From Terriglobus roseus DSM 18391 (lineage in GTDB: Bacteria > Acidobacteriota > Terriglobia > Terriglobales > Acidobacteriaceae): 64,000 nt of DNA. Below, piece after piece: positions 18,370 through 27,724 of this stretch (the stretch's first letter is position 1; each line of letters opens with the position of its first letter). The translations under genes were made by a program, and so were the position numbers. Under the pieces are notes generated by a model. The model searched no databases, was not told the origin of the DNA, and saw only the letters and a program-made list of their open reading frames with translations. The DNA lies in the NCBI RefSeq assembly GCF_000265425.1, contig NC_018014.1:1116001-1180000 (forward strand). Direction: 5' to 3'.

Positions 18370-19325
18370 CAAACGAGACGAGCCCATCACTGGAACTATT
18401 CCGCAGCGGACGCGCCGAGCTGGGGAAGGTTCTGGCTGGACAGCAGGAGTTGGTGGAACAGGCGTTGTTGACACTGCTGTGCGGTGGCCATGCGCTGATT
18501 GAAGGTGTGCCGGGTGTGGCGAAGACACTGGCGGTTAAGACGCTGGCGCGTTTCCTTGCGCTGGACTTCCGTCGTGTGCAGGGAACGCCGGATACGATGC
18601 CTGCGGACATTCTGGGAACGAATGTCTTCTCGCCGAAGACAGGTGAGTTTTCGTTGCATCGCGGGCCTGTGTTCACGCAGTTCCTGCTGGCTGACGAGGT
18701 GAACCGTATGCCGCCGCGTACGCAGGCCGCGCTGCTGGAGAGTATGGAAGAGCGGCAGGTGACGCTGGATGGCGACACGCATGTGCTGGACGCCTATTTC
18801 ACGGTCTTTGCGACGCAGAACCCGCTGGAGTTTGAGGGTACGTATCCGCTGCCGGAGGCTCAGCTCGATCGCTTTTTGATGAAGATTCGCGTGGACTATC
18901 CTGCGGCTGCGGATGAGCGCACGGTGCTGGAGCGGCATCATCGCATCACGGCAGGTCATCGTCTTGAGGACATGGAGATTGCCGCGGTGGATGCGGGGCT
19001 GCTGCAGGCTGCGCGGGCGGAGGTTCGTGCAGTGCAGGTAGAGCCTGCATTGTTCGACTATCTGCTGGCGGTGGTGCGGCGTACGCGTGAGTGGCCGGCG
19101 CTGTCGCTGGGTGCGTCGCCCCGTGCGGCGGCGATGCTGCTGCTGGTGGCGAAGGCATATGCCGCTCGCGATGGACGGACGTTCCTGCTGCCGGATGATG
19201 TGAAGGCTGCGGCGCCGCCGACATTGCGGCATCGTCTGTTGTTGAAGCCCGAGGCGGAGCTTGAGGGCTTCAGCACAGACCGCGTTGTGGCGGACATCCT
19301 GGCAGCGGTGCCGTTGCCGAAGTAG
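18366..19325 (+). CDS. MoxR-type AAA+ ATPase
   Basis: A 319-residue AAA+ chaperone of the MoxR class. Walker A is GVPGVAKT with Lys53, Walker B is LLADEVNR, sensor 1 lies in FATQNPLEFEGTYPLPEAQLDRF, and the C-terminal lid has SPRAA. MoxR proteins are thought to remodel partners that carry VWA-like domains; here the partner is presumably the DUF58 product encoded three bases downstream. The start is GTG at 18366, sharing GTGA with the upstream stop. The gene sits at the centre of the membrane module at 15-22.6 kb. Confidence 0.93.
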   Translation: MTNETSPSLELFRSGRAELGKVLAGQQELVEQALLTLLCGGHALIEGVPGVAKTLAVKTLARFLALDFRRVQGTPDTMPADILGTNVFSPKTGEFSLHRGPVFTQFLLADEVNRMPPRTQAALLESMEERQVTLDGDTHVLDAYFTVFATQNPLEFEGTYPLPEAQLDRFLMKIRVDYPAAADERTVLERHHRITAGHRLEDMEIAAVDAGLLQAARAEVRAVQVEPALFDYLLAVVRRTREWPALSLGASPRAAAMLLLVAKAYAARDGRTFLLPDDVKAAAPPTLRHRLLLKPEAELEGFSTDRVVADILAAVPLPK

Positions 19326-19328
19326 GCC

Positions 19329-20756
19329 ATGCAGACGCTGATTCCATCACCGGTAACGCACGAGGCGCGGCCCAAGGGCAGACGCCTGGGACGTGCGTTG
19401 GGGTTTGGCCTGACGCCACGCGCGCTGCTATTGCTGGCGGCGGCGTTGCTGCTGGCGGCGCCGTCGTTCGTGCATGGGAAGACGCCGTGGCTGATGTTCG
19501 GTGTGGATGCGGTGTTGCTGTTGGCGATGCTGGCGGATGCGATGATGCTGCCAGCGCCGGACCGGTTCGTGTTTACGCGAACGTTTGTGCATGCGCCCGA
19601 GCTTGGGCTGCCTGCGGAGATCGAGATCCGAGCAGTGAAGTCTGCGGCGGGGTTGCATACGCTGCTGCTGACGGATGAGCTGCATGCATCGATGCTTGCT
19701 CCGAAGTGGCCCGTGCGAGGGTTGGCTTATCCGATTGAGCCTACGGTTGTTCACTATGTTGCGACGCCGTCGACGCGTGGGGATGTTGCGCTGGGCAAGC
19801 TGTACGTTCGCTATCGCAGCGTGCTTGGGCTGGCTGAGCGATGGGCTGTTGCGGACCTGCGGCAGACGGTGCGCGTGTACGCGGCGGGTGAGGGCGCGAG
19901 CGAGCAGGCGGACCTGTTTCTAATGCGTGCGCGGCAGATCGAGCTGGAGAAGCGGCGGCTGCGGCGCATTGGGTTGGGGCGCGAGTTTGAGACGATGCGT
20001 GATTACCAGACGGGCGACGAGATGCGGAACATCTCGTGGACGGCGACGGCGCGGCACAACCGGCTGATCACGCAGCAGTTCACGACGGAGCGGTCGCAGC
20101 AGGTTTGGATTGTGATCGATGCGGGGCGGCTGTCGCGCACGGCGTTTGAGTTGCGACATGCATCGGTTGAGGGAGATGCGCCGGAGCGGGTGGTGACGCA
20201 GTTGGATCAGGCGGCTTCCGCTGCGGGGCAGCTGGCGCGCGTGGTGGCGCAGTCGGGCGATCGGTATGCGTTGCTGGCATATGGGCGAGGAATTCAGCAG
20301 CAGTTGTTACCGGGCTCGGGTGCGCTGCATCTGCGGCGGATGATCGATGCGTTGTCGCAGGTGCGGAGCGAGCGTGCTGAGGCGGACCACATGCTGGCTT
20401 CGGCTCGGCTGCGGCAGCTGCAGCGTCGGCGCGGGCTGGTGCTGTGGGTGACGGAGATGACGGAGTCCGCAGGGCGGCCGGAGATTGTGGCGGCCGTTGT
20501 CGGACTGGTGAAGCGGCACCTGGTGGTGCTGGTGTTGCTGCAGCATCCGGAGCTGGAGGCGCTGGCGGGCGATGCGCCTGCGGACGCTCGTGGGATGTAT
20601 GCTGCGGCGGCTGCCCAGGAGATGCTGGAGCGGCGTCGCATCACGATTGCGCAGTTGCGTGCGGGTGGCGTGCTGGTGGTGGAGACGAGTGCGGCGGGTG
20701 TGGCGGCGGACACGATCTCAAAGTACCTGGAGATCAAGGCGCAGGGACGGCTCTAG
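19329..20756 (+). CDS. DUF58 (VWA-like) protein
   Basis: A 475-residue protein with two N-terminal membrane helices (about 28-75), a beta-rich linker and a DUF58 domain marked by MRDYQTGDEMRNISW. A VWA-like fold follows at WIVIDAGRLS, where the MIDAS motif DxSxS is degraded to DAGRL, so metal binding may be lost. It is the expected client of the adjacent MoxR ATPase. Its TAG stop shares the palindrome CTAG with the stop of the convergent SpoIIM gene. Confidence 0.88.
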   Translation: MQTLIPSPVTHEARPKGRRLGRALGFGLTPRALLLLAAALLLAAPSFVHGKTPWLMFGVDAVLLLAMLADAMMLPAPDRFVFTRTFVHAPELGLPAEIEIRAVKSAAGLHTLLLTDELHASMLAPKWPVRGLAYPIEPTVVHYVATPSTRGDVALGKLYVRYRSVLGLAERWAVADLRQTVRVYAAGEGASEQADLFLMRARQIELEKRRLRRIGLGREFETMRDYQTGDEMRNISWTATARHNRLITQQFTTERSQQVWIVIDAGRLSRTAFELRHASVEGDAPERVVTQLDQAASAAGQLARVVAQSGDRYALLAYGRGIQQQLLPGSGALHLRRMIDALSQVRSERAEADHMLASARLRQLQRRRGLVLWVTEMTESAGRPEIVAAVVGLVKRHLVVLVLLQHPELEALAGDAPADARGMYAAAAAQEMLERRRITIAQLRAGGVLVVETSAAGVAADTISKYLEIKAQGRL

Positions 20757-21739
20757 GCGGGTTCTGCGATGGCCTCTTGTGCTCCATCGTTCGTCGAACG
20801 GCCACCTTCGCTGAGCCAGTAGCCGAGGCATGTGAGCAGGAGCGCGCAGACGGAGAACTTCACCGCTCGCGGTGCGGAGGTTGGCGACAGAAAGGCTTCG
20901 AGGATGCCTGCGACGAAGAGCATGGGGATGGTTCCGGCGAGCAGGCGGACGGCTTCACTGCCGGCCTGAGCGAGGGCGTTGCGACGCGAGAGTGAGCCGG
21001 GAAAGAGCAGGCCGCTGGCGATGCGAAGGCCTGCGCCGCCGGCGATGAAGATGCTTGGCAGCTCGAGTGCGCCGTGTGCGGCGACGAAGCTCCACAGGTC
21101 AAGCGCCATGCCGTGCTGTTTGCACGCGGTGGCGATGATGCCGACGCTCATGCCGTTCCAGAAGAGCATGAAGATGGTGGGGATGCCTGCGACGACCCCA
21201 CCGGCGAAGACCATGAAGGTGACGGTGATGTTGTTCGTCATGATGGCGCTGGATTCCTGCGGCTTGGCGCTGACGACGCTCTTGGTCCACATCTCATGGC
21301 GCTCGATGGTGGCGACCATCTCCGGACCGAGCGTGGCGCGCATGAACTGCGGGCGTGCGATGGATTCCAGCGTGCCGAGCAGGGCGCCGAGCAGACAGAG
21401 GGCAAGCGAGGCGGCAACGTAGGGCCAGAGGCGGCGGAAGAGCCGCGGGTAGTCGACGGAGAGGAAGCGCCAGACGCTGAGCATGCTGGTGCGCTGGCCG
21501 CTGTAGACGTGATTGTGGGCGCGGGCTACGAGACGGTTGAGGTGGTCGGCGAGCGGCTGGGCGGTGCGGTCGGCGCGGACGGCGGTGAGGTCGGCGGCGG
21601 CGCGGCGATAGAGCAGGCCGAAGTCACGGAGTTCGTGCGCGGGCAGGGTTTTCAGGCCGCGGGTTTCCACGTCGCGGGTGAGCGTGTCGAGCCGCTCCCA
21701 GTCCGAACGTCGCGCTGCGATCCAGCCGTTGGAGACCAT
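20753..21739 (-). CDS. SpoIIM family (stage II sporulation protein M-like) membrane protein
   Basis: A 328-residue membrane protein. After an N-terminal cytoplasmic helical region (about 1-110) come several membrane helices, including the family signature around FVAAHGALELPSIF, the HGxxE segment typical of SpoIIM. In Bacillus SpoIIM is part of the engulfment machinery, but this Gram-negative homologue is not evidence of sporulation. The ATG at 21739 is the best start; a longer frame exists but would overlap the promoter of the divergent RDD gene. It is convergent with DUF58 (4-bp overlap) and divergent from RDD (30-bp gap between starts). Confidence 0.87.
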   Translation of the reverse strand: MVSNGWIAARRSDWERLDTLTRDVETRGLKTLPAHELRDFGLLYRRAAADLTAVRADRTAQPLADHLNRLVARAHNHVYSGQRTSMLSVWRFLSVDYPRLFRRLWPYVAASLALCLLGALLGTLESIARPQFMRATLGPEMVATIERHEMWTKSVVSAKPQESSAIMTNNITVTFMVFAGGVVAGIPTIFMLFWNGMSVGIIATACKQHGMALDLWSFVAAHGALELPSIFIAGGAGLRIASGLLFPGSLSRRNALAQAGSEAVRLLAGTIPMLFVAGILEAFLSPTSAPRAVKFSVCALLLTCLGYWLSEGGRSTNDGAQEAIAEPA

Positions 21740-21769
21740 ACACTGGATGCTACCGGAGACTTTCGTCAC

Positions 21770-22636
21770 GTGAACAGCCAGCAGTGGGGAAGCGAGTTTT
21801 CTGTGCCTTCTGAGAGTGTGGAAGAGCACGGTATTGAGACGCCCGAACAGGTAGAGCTGCGGTTTCCGCTGGCCGGGCTGGGCAGCCGGTTCCTAGCGAA
21901 TGCGCTGGACCTGGTGATCCTGCTGATGGTGAACTTTGTGTTCGTCATCGTTGTCCTTGTGGTGCTTGGCGCGGTGTCGAAGACCGGTGCGCTGAACCAC
22001 ATGTCTTCGACGGCGACGAAATGGTTCGTGGCTTTTGTGATCCTGTTTTATTTCGTTCAGTACTGGGGATACTTTGCGCTGTTCGAGGCCTTCCGCAATG
22101 GGCAGACGCCGGGCAAGAGTGCGTTAAAGATTCGCGTGATCAAGGACAGTGGGCGACAGATTACGTTCTTTGAGGCGCTGGCGCGCAATCTGCTTCGCGT
22201 GGTGGATTATTTCCCAGGCATGTATCTTGTGGGCGTCATCTCGATCCTTGCGACAAAGCAGAACAAGCGGCTGGGCGACCTGGTGGCGGACACGATTGTG
22301 GTGCATGAGCGTGCGGAAGAGTTCACCGGGTATCTTGCGCTGCCGGTCAGTCGTACCTTTACGTCGAGTTTGTATGCAGCGCCTGTCGTGCCCGCTCCGG
22401 TAGCGAGTGGCATTGCTGCGGATCGGATGGCGCGGTTGTCGGCCGATGATCTGCATGTGATCGACAGTTTTCTGGCGCGGGCGCTGGCGTTGCCGACGGA
22501 GCGTCGCGCGATGCTTGGTTCGCGACTGCTGGATGGTCTTTGCGCGAAGATGGGTGTGCCGGTGCCGATAGAGGTTCCGCCGGAGCGGACGCTTGAGGCG
22601 ATCTCGTATGCGCTGCGGGGCCAGGATATTCGTTAG
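21770..22636 (+). CDS. RDD family membrane protein
   Basis: A 288-residue protein with an RDD domain (about 30-180): LGSRFLANALDLVILL supplies the Arg and Asp, then three membrane spans and the motif NGQTPGKSALKIRVI, followed by NKRLGDLVADTIVV. The C-terminal 100 residues are soluble and unassigned. The start is GTG at 21770, with CGGAG about 11 bases upstream; a GTG at 21803 is also possible. RDD proteins are linked to ion transport, but the function here is unknown. It completes the MoxR module on the far side of the inverted SpoIIM gene. Confidence 0.85.
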   Translation: MNSQQWGSEFSVPSESVEEHGIETPEQVELRFPLAGLGSRFLANALDLVILLMVNFVFVIVVLVVLGAVSKTGALNHMSSTATKWFVAFVILFYFVQYWGYFALFEAFRNGQTPGKSALKIRVIKDSGRQITFFEALARNLLRVVDYFPGMYLVGVISILATKQNKRLGDLVADTIVVHERAEEFTGYLALPVSRTFTSSLYAAPVVPAPVASGIAADRMARLSADDLHVIDSFLARALALPTERRAMLGSRLLDGLCAKMGVPVPIEVPPERTLEAISYALRGQDIR

Positions 22637-22649
22637 TTAATATACCTAT

Positions 22650-22940
22650 CTATTGGAGTCGAAAGCGCTCGAGCATCAGGCGTTGGAAGCGCGGCTTCCA
22701 GATGAGATCGTAGGCGAGCTCTTTGCCGGGGAACATGCTGAGAGCGGCTTCGCGGCTGTCGGCGATCATCTGCGAGGCTTCTTCGATGGTCATTGAGGCG
22801 TCCTGCGCGATGACCTGCATGGTCATGTTCATCATCATCTGAAGACGACGTAAGAGTTTGCGCTCTTCTGCAATGCGTGCGGTCTCGGCCGGCTCGGGCT
22901 GCGGGTTTTGGGCTGCTTCCGAGCGTTGGGGTTCGGTCAT
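22650..22940 (-). CDS. Small conserved protein of unknown function
   Basis: This 96-residue protein is mostly helical and Met-rich in its middle (LRRLQMMMNMTMQVIAQDA) with a basic C-terminus. No membrane span or signal is seen. I do not recognise a named family. The start is well supported by AAAGGAGGGT about 6 bases before the ATG. It is the last gene of the minus-strand run beginning with nadC and lies 29 bases after comEC. Confidence 0.7.
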   Translation of the reverse strand: MTEPQRSEAAQNPQPEPAETARIAEERKLLRRLQMMMNMTMQVIAQDASMTIEEASQMIADSREAALSMFPGKELAYDLIWKPRFQRLMLERFRLQ

Positions 22941-22969
22941 GGGGGACCCTCCTTTGCTGAGGCAAGGTG

Positions 22970-25750
22970 CTAGGGATTAGACGCTAGAACGTGAGTTGCG
23001 ATGCTGCCGTCAGCGCTGAGGAGGTATTGCACAGCGCCCATGTCGTCGGTGCGGGCGGTGTGGACGCCGGCGGCTTGCAGACGTTGCAGGACGGGCATGC
23101 GGGGGTGGCCGAAGCGGTTGCCGAGACCACAGGAGATGATGGCTGCGGTTGGATGCAGCGCGGCGATGATCTCTGCGGAGGTGGAGGTGTTGCTGCCGTG
23201 GTGGCCGATCTTCAGCAGCGTTACGGGGGAGAGGCGGGCGGCGACCATGGCGGTTTCGGAGGGGTGTTCGGCGTCGCCCTCGGAGAGGATGGAGGCCTTG
23301 CCGTAGTCGATGCGCAGGACGAGGGAGTCGTCGTTCGTCGGTGTCTTTTTCGGGGCGTAGGTGGCGGATGGACTGAGTATTTGGAGGCGTGTGCCGCCCC
23401 AGTTGTCTGTGTCGCCCGCGTGAAGGTGGCGCACGGTGATCTTTCGTCGTGCCGCTTCCCGCAGCAGGGCCTGCAGTGCGGGTGAATCGGCGTCGACGCT
23501 TAGCCATAGTTCGTGCGGTTGGAAGTTGCGCAGGACGGCGAGCATGCCGCCGATGTGGTCGCTGTGTGCGTGGGTGAGGACGAGGGTGTCGAGGTGGCGG
23601 AGGCCGCGCGACCAGAGGTAGGGCGAGACGACTTCTTCGCCGATGTTGAACGCGTTTTCGTCGGTCGGCGCGGCCGATCCGTTTGGGCCGCCTGCATCGA
23701 TGAGCATGGTGCCTGCTGTGGGCGAGACGACGAGGAGTGAGTCGCCCTGGCCAACGTCGATTGCAGTGAATTCCAGGCGGTCGCGATGCAGGCTGGCGGC
23801 GCGTGGGTAAAGGACGAGCAGGAGGCCGAATGGGAGCAGAGCGAGGGCGGCTCGGCCGGCGATGGGTGCGGCCCGGTGCAGGAGATAGACTGCGCCGCAC
23901 CAGAGGAAGAAGGCGAGCAGCGAGAGGCTGATGGTGGGCGCGGGTGTGCGGATGTCGGCACCGTGCAGGCTGCTGAGTGTGCCGATAATGAAGGCAACCG
24001 TGTGAAGTAACAGGGCCGTGACCGCTGCGGGCATCACCGCCACGATTGGATGCAGCAGTGATGCGAGGAAGGTAGCGATGGCACAGAACATCAGGACGCC
24101 GACCATGGGGAGCGCGAACAGGTTGGCGGGTGCAGCGAAGGGTGTGACGCGGTGGAAGTAGAGGGCCATGGGGAGGGCCATGACGATCTCTGCGATGAGG
24201 GTGATGAGCAGAAGCTCGCAGAGCGTTAGTATGCCGCGCACCAGTGTTGAGGGCATGCGTTGGAGCCATGTGGTGCGCGTGCGCGGCAGGCCGCGTGGTG
24301 CGATGGAGCGACCGATCCAACGGAAGGTTACGCGCATCTGTGCGAGGCGCGGTTGGATGTGAGGATCGTCGCGCACGAGGGCGATGTTGCGGAGTGCTCG
24401 TGCGAGGGGCACGATGGTGCGTTCGCCGATGGGAATGGCGATGCCTGCGATGGCGATGATGGCAAGCACTGTCATCTGAAAGCCAGCTTCCGCGAGTGCG
24501 TCAGGACGTAACGCGAGCATGGCGAAGATGGCCGCGCCGAGCGCATTGAGAGCGTTGCGTTGACGGCCCATGAGTCGAACGAGAAGGTAGACGGATGACA
24601 TCAGCAGCGCACGCTGTACGGGCTGGCCGAAGCCTGTGAGGCAGGCGTAAAGGGTAGCCGTGGTGATGGCGATGAATGCAGCGAGCCATCGTGGCACACG
24701 CATGCGCTGGAGCAATGCGAAGAGGCCAGCCAAGAGCAGTGTGACGTGCATGCCTGCGACGACGAAGAGGTGGAAGGATCCGGTGCGTTCGAAGGCGGTG
24801 CGGACGCTGCGTTGCAGGAAGGTGCGGTCACCGAAGAGCATGGCCGCGAGCATTCCCGTGTCCGTTGCTGTGAGGCGCATGGCTCGTGGCAGATGGGCTA
24901 ACGCAGGGCTTTGCGCCAGTTGGGAGAGGCGCGTGGAGGACCATCGCTGGGCGGCTGCGAAGTAGCAGCTTGCGGGTACCTTTGTTCGGTTGAGGATGTG
25001 GAGCGTGGAGGGATCGATGGAGCTTTCGGTGGTGATGCCGCGTGCCGTCAGTGCGTCCGCGTAAGACCACACGCCGGGGTCGACGTAGCGGTGGGGAGCG
25101 TGCAGGCGGACGGTTGTGCGGATGGTGGCACCGCAGGGAATGTCGATGGTGGCATGACCTTCGCGTGGCAGCAGTGTGAGGATGGCGCCGCCGTGGATGG
25201 GTGTCATGCGGGAGAGATCGGGCGAGACGTCCTCGATGGCGAGCGCCTGGACTTCGAGCACTTCGGTCGCCTGTTGCGTGGCGTCGCGTTGGCTCTCTTC
25301 TTCGGTGTGTGCGTCCGTCGTTGGCAGATCGGATCGGAGAGGGCGTGGTGGCAGGTGGCGAACGGCGACGACGCGGGCTTCCATGGTGCGTTGCAGTTCG
25401 TCGGCGTAGCGCAGCAGCGATGTGTCCTGCACGTTTGGTTGCAGCACTGCGGCGGTCCATCCAAGCGCGATCCAGAGGGTGCCGGTGGTGAACCATGCGA
25501 GGCGCGGAGCGCGTGTGCGTGCGATGCACGCGAGGCACAACAGGGCGCAGCAGACGAGGATCATCTGTGCGGGAGGCTGCCACCAATGCCGGCATAGGAT
25601 GCCTGTGGCGAAGCAGGCCGCGAGCAGCAGCATGGGGGTGTTGCGGATGCGAAGCGGAGTGACGTGTGAGAAGCGCGAGGGGTGCGCGAGGACCTCAGGC
25701 AGCAGGATGCTGTGTGCGCCGCGGTCTGCTGCAGTTGCGCGCGATCTCAT
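22970..25750 (-). CDS. comEC: ComEC/Rec2 DNA-uptake channel with metallo-beta-lactamase domain
   Basis: The 926-residue protein is a full-length ComEC: N-terminal membrane segment and OB-like DUF4131 region (about 1-270), a central multi-pass competence domain (about 320-640), and a C-terminal metallo-beta-lactamase domain. The last begins FTAIDVGQGDSLLVV and contains the metal-binding LTHAHSDHIGGM motif. ComEC moves single-stranded DNA through the inner membrane during natural transformation, and the nuclease-like domain may degrade the other strand. No other com genes are in the window. The length and intact motifs argue that it is functional. Confidence 0.92.
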   Translation of the reverse strand: MRSRATAADRGAHSILLPEVLAHPSRFSHVTPLRIRNTPMLLLAACFATGILCRHWWQPPAQMILVCCALLCLACIARTRAPRLAWFTTGTLWIALGWTAAVLQPNVQDTSLLRYADELQRTMEARVVAVRHLPPRPLRSDLPTTDAHTEEESQRDATQQATEVLEVQALAIEDVSPDLSRMTPIHGGAILTLLPREGHATIDIPCGATIRTTVRLHAPHRYVDPGVWSYADALTARGITTESSIDPSTLHILNRTKVPASCYFAAAQRWSSTRLSQLAQSPALAHLPRAMRLTATDTGMLAAMLFGDRTFLQRSVRTAFERTGSFHLFVVAGMHVTLLLAGLFALLQRMRVPRWLAAFIAITTATLYACLTGFGQPVQRALLMSSVYLLVRLMGRQRNALNALGAAIFAMLALRPDALAEAGFQMTVLAIIAIAGIAIPIGERTIVPLARALRNIALVRDDPHIQPRLAQMRVTFRWIGRSIAPRGLPRTRTTWLQRMPSTLVRGILTLCELLLITLIAEIVMALPMALYFHRVTPFAAPANLFALPMVGVLMFCAIATFLASLLHPIVAVMPAAVTALLLHTVAFIIGTLSSLHGADIRTPAPTISLSLLAFFLWCGAVYLLHRAAPIAGRAALALLPFGLLLVLYPRAASLHRDRLEFTAIDVGQGDSLLVVSPTAGTMLIDAGGPNGSAAPTDENAFNIGEEVVSPYLWSRGLRHLDTLVLTHAHSDHIGGMLAVLRNFQPHELWLSVDADSPALQALLREAARRKITVRHLHAGDTDNWGGTRLQILSPSATYAPKKTPTNDDSLVLRIDYGKASILSEGDAEHPSETAMVAARLSPVTLLKIGHHGSNTSTSAEIIAALHPTAAIISCGLGNRFGHPRMPVLQRLQAAGVHTARTDDMGAVQYLLSADGSIATHVLASNP

Positions 25751-25778
25751 CCGTCAAAGCCTCCGCAGCGCGGAGCCG

Positions 25779-26990
25779 TCAGCGACGGAAGACCGCGATG
25801 GTCTCAGTGTGGAAGGTCTGGGGAAAAAGGTCCAGCAGATGCAGTGTTGTCAGTGTGTAGCCGGATTCTATCAGCGACCTTGCGTCGCGCGCGAAGGTTC
25901 CTGCGTCGCAGGAGACGTAGACGATTTCGCGTGCGCCGGTGCGTGAGAGAGCGTTGACGGTGGGCGCGCCGAGGCCGGCGCGTGGCGGGTCGAGTACGAC
26001 CAGGTCAGGCGTTTGCGCGAGGCGTGAGGCTTGCTTCTGCAGGAAGTCGAGTGTGGTGCTGCGGCGGGCGCTGTGTTGCGGGCCGCATGCGCTCAGATGT
26101 GCTGCAAGATCGGTCGCTGCAGGTTCGCCGATTTCGACTGCGATGACCTGATCAAATCGTTCGGTCAGCGGCACTGAGAAGAGGCCTGCGCCTGCGAAGA
26201 GATCGAGGGCGAGCGTGCCGCCGCGATCGCCGAGCACGAGCTCGACCATGGCGGATGTCAGGAAGCGGTTGACCTGAAAGAAGGCGTTGCGCGTGATGTT
26301 ATAGTCGCGACCGTCTACGGGATAGGTAAGTTGCTGTGAGCCCCAGCGGGCGATCTCGACGCGGACGCTCTCCTGCACGCGACGTGTCTGCGAGGCCTGC
26401 GGTGCGCCGGCCACGGAGAGACCGGCACCGACGAGTTGCGGATGCTCTGCCTGCAGAGTTTCGCAGAGGGAACGAAGGTCACGCGGTGCGTCGCGATCGA
26501 CGGTGTTCACCGTTGCATCGAGCTGGAGTGAGAGCTGCACGCTTGTTTGATTGGCGTCGCAGAAGAGTTCGATGGTGCTGGTCTCTGCAGGCCAGCGTGT
26601 TGCGCCACTACGCACGAGATCGCGAGCGGTCATGGCCATCTGCAAAAGCAATGGCGATGCGATGGGGCACTCTGCGATGGGCAGGAAGTCGTTGCTGGCG
26701 CGGCGGCTGTAGCCGATGTCTGGACCCTGCACGCGCATGCGAATGCGGTTGCGATAGTGCCATGGTTCCGCAGCGTGGGCCTGGATTTCAGGAAGAGTGG
26801 TGATGCCTGCTCGCCGAAGAACGTCGATGAGCGTTGCCCTCTTGGCGGCGAGTTGCGATGGCTGCGGCAGATGTTGCAACTGGCAGCCGCCGCACTCGCC
26901 GAAGTGACGGCAGAGCGGCTCTACGCGCTCGGTGATGGCATCGGTGATGGTGGCGAGGATGCTCTCGGGCGAGCTGTGTGTGGGCTTCAT
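25779..26990 (-). CDS. rlmD: RlmD/TrmA-family RNA uracil-C5 methyltransferase
   Basis: A 403-residue SAM-dependent enzyme that should methylate C5 of a uridine in 23S rRNA or tRNA. Near the N-terminus CRHFGECGGCQLQHL supplies cysteines of the [4Fe-4S] cluster found in RlmD-type enzymes. The SAM site is LALDLFAGAGLFSVPL. DPPRAGL and the catalytic-cysteine segment YVSCDAGTFARD follow, and the general-base motif FHTETIAVF is at the C-terminus. There is no obvious TRAM domain, so the exact target (U1939, U747 or tRNA U54) is open. The ATG at 26990 overlaps the upstream stop by four bases. Confidence 0.87.
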   Translation of the reverse strand: MKPTHSSPESILATITDAITERVEPLCRHFGECGGCQLQHLPQPSQLAAKRATLIDVLRRAGITTLPEIQAHAAEPWHYRNRIRMRVQGPDIGYSRRASNDFLPIAECPIASPLLLQMAMTARDLVRSGATRWPAETSTIELFCDANQTSVQLSLQLDATVNTVDRDAPRDLRSLCETLQAEHPQLVGAGLSVAGAPQASQTRRVQESVRVEIARWGSQQLTYPVDGRDYNITRNAFFQVNRFLTSAMVELVLGDRGGTLALDLFAGAGLFSVPLTERFDQVIAVEIGEPAATDLAAHLSACGPQHSARRSTTLDFLQKQASRLAQTPDLVVLDPPRAGLGAPTVNALSRTGAREIVYVSCDAGTFARDARSLIESGYTLTTLHLLDLFPQTFHTETIAVFRR

Positions 26991-27703
26991 CCCAGGCTCA
27001 TGTAGAAAAGGCTCAGGCGTGGCAGGCCGCGCGCTTCCATCAGACGTTTGTGGAGGAACTGCTCTGTGACCTGCTTTAGTTGCACTGCGCCCATTTTGCC
27101 GCGATAGGGCGCGAGTTCGCGTGTGGCCTGTGCTCGCAGGACGGCTGTTTCTTCTTCGGTTGCTCCCAGGGTCAGCGCGGCGAACATGCGTTCTTCGAGC
27201 GCGGTGAGTGTGCCTTCGAGAGCTTCGTTGTCGAGCGGTTGTTGAAGCTTCGCTTCGGTCGCGAGGCCGCGCAGGCGCTGGGCGATGGTGCGAATGGCTT
27301 CGCCCGAGGCATCCGGAAGCTGAGCGGCTTCGAGCGCGTCTGCATTTGCGTTGAGATAGGCGGCGATGCGGGCGGCTTCGAAGCCGCTGTCCTGCGGTTC
27401 CTTTGCGGATGGTTTGGCACCGCCGATGGCTGCTTCCAGCATGGCTTCGGTGGCTTCCATGACGGACTGCGCGACCCATGCGAGGCCGTTGACCCGGCGC
27501 AGGCGACCACCTGCTTTTTGTGCGCGCGCGTCGTATTTGTCGAAGGCATCGTCAATGCCGCGGAGTACGGCTTCGAGCGGTATGCCGGCCTCTCGCCATG
27601 TTTCGATGAGGGCCCAGTCGAGGGTACTGAGCAGGAGGATGCTGCCGCGGCGCGCCTGGAAGCGCGTCTCGATTTCCGTGAAGTAATTGAAGTAGTTCTG
27701 CAC
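26987..27703 (-). CDS. Conserved protein of unknown function
   Basis: A 238-residue, mostly helical protein with an aromatic start (MQNYFNYFTEIETRF), the phrase LLLSTLDWALIETWREAGIPLEAVLRGIDDAFD, and a Leu/Ala/Glu-rich second half. No signal peptide, membrane span or catalytic motif is visible, and I do not recognise a family. The start is GTG at 27703 with AGAAGG about 9 bases upstream. It is coupled to rlmD by ATGA and follows coaX by 21 bases, so it is part of the same transcript. The DWxxxExW pattern early in the protein could serve to find homologues. Confidence 0.7.
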   Translation of the reverse strand: MQNYFNYFTEIETRFQARRGSILLLSTLDWALIETWREAGIPLEAVLRGIDDAFDKYDARAQKAGGRLRRVNGLAWVAQSVMEATEAMLEAAIGGAKPSAKEPQDSGFEAARIAAYLNANADALEAAQLPDASGEAIRTIAQRLRGLATEAKLQQPLDNEALEGTLTALEERMFAALTLGATEEETAVLRAQATRELAPYRGKMGAVQLKQVTEQFLHKRLMEARGLPRLSLFYMSLG

Positions 27704-27724
27704 TGCTGGCGCCTTCTTGCTGGG

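Noticed and set aside
20753..22636. SpoIIM homologue as evidence of sporulation
   Set aside because: No other sporulation genes are present, and the family is common in non-sporulating bacteria within MoxR modules.
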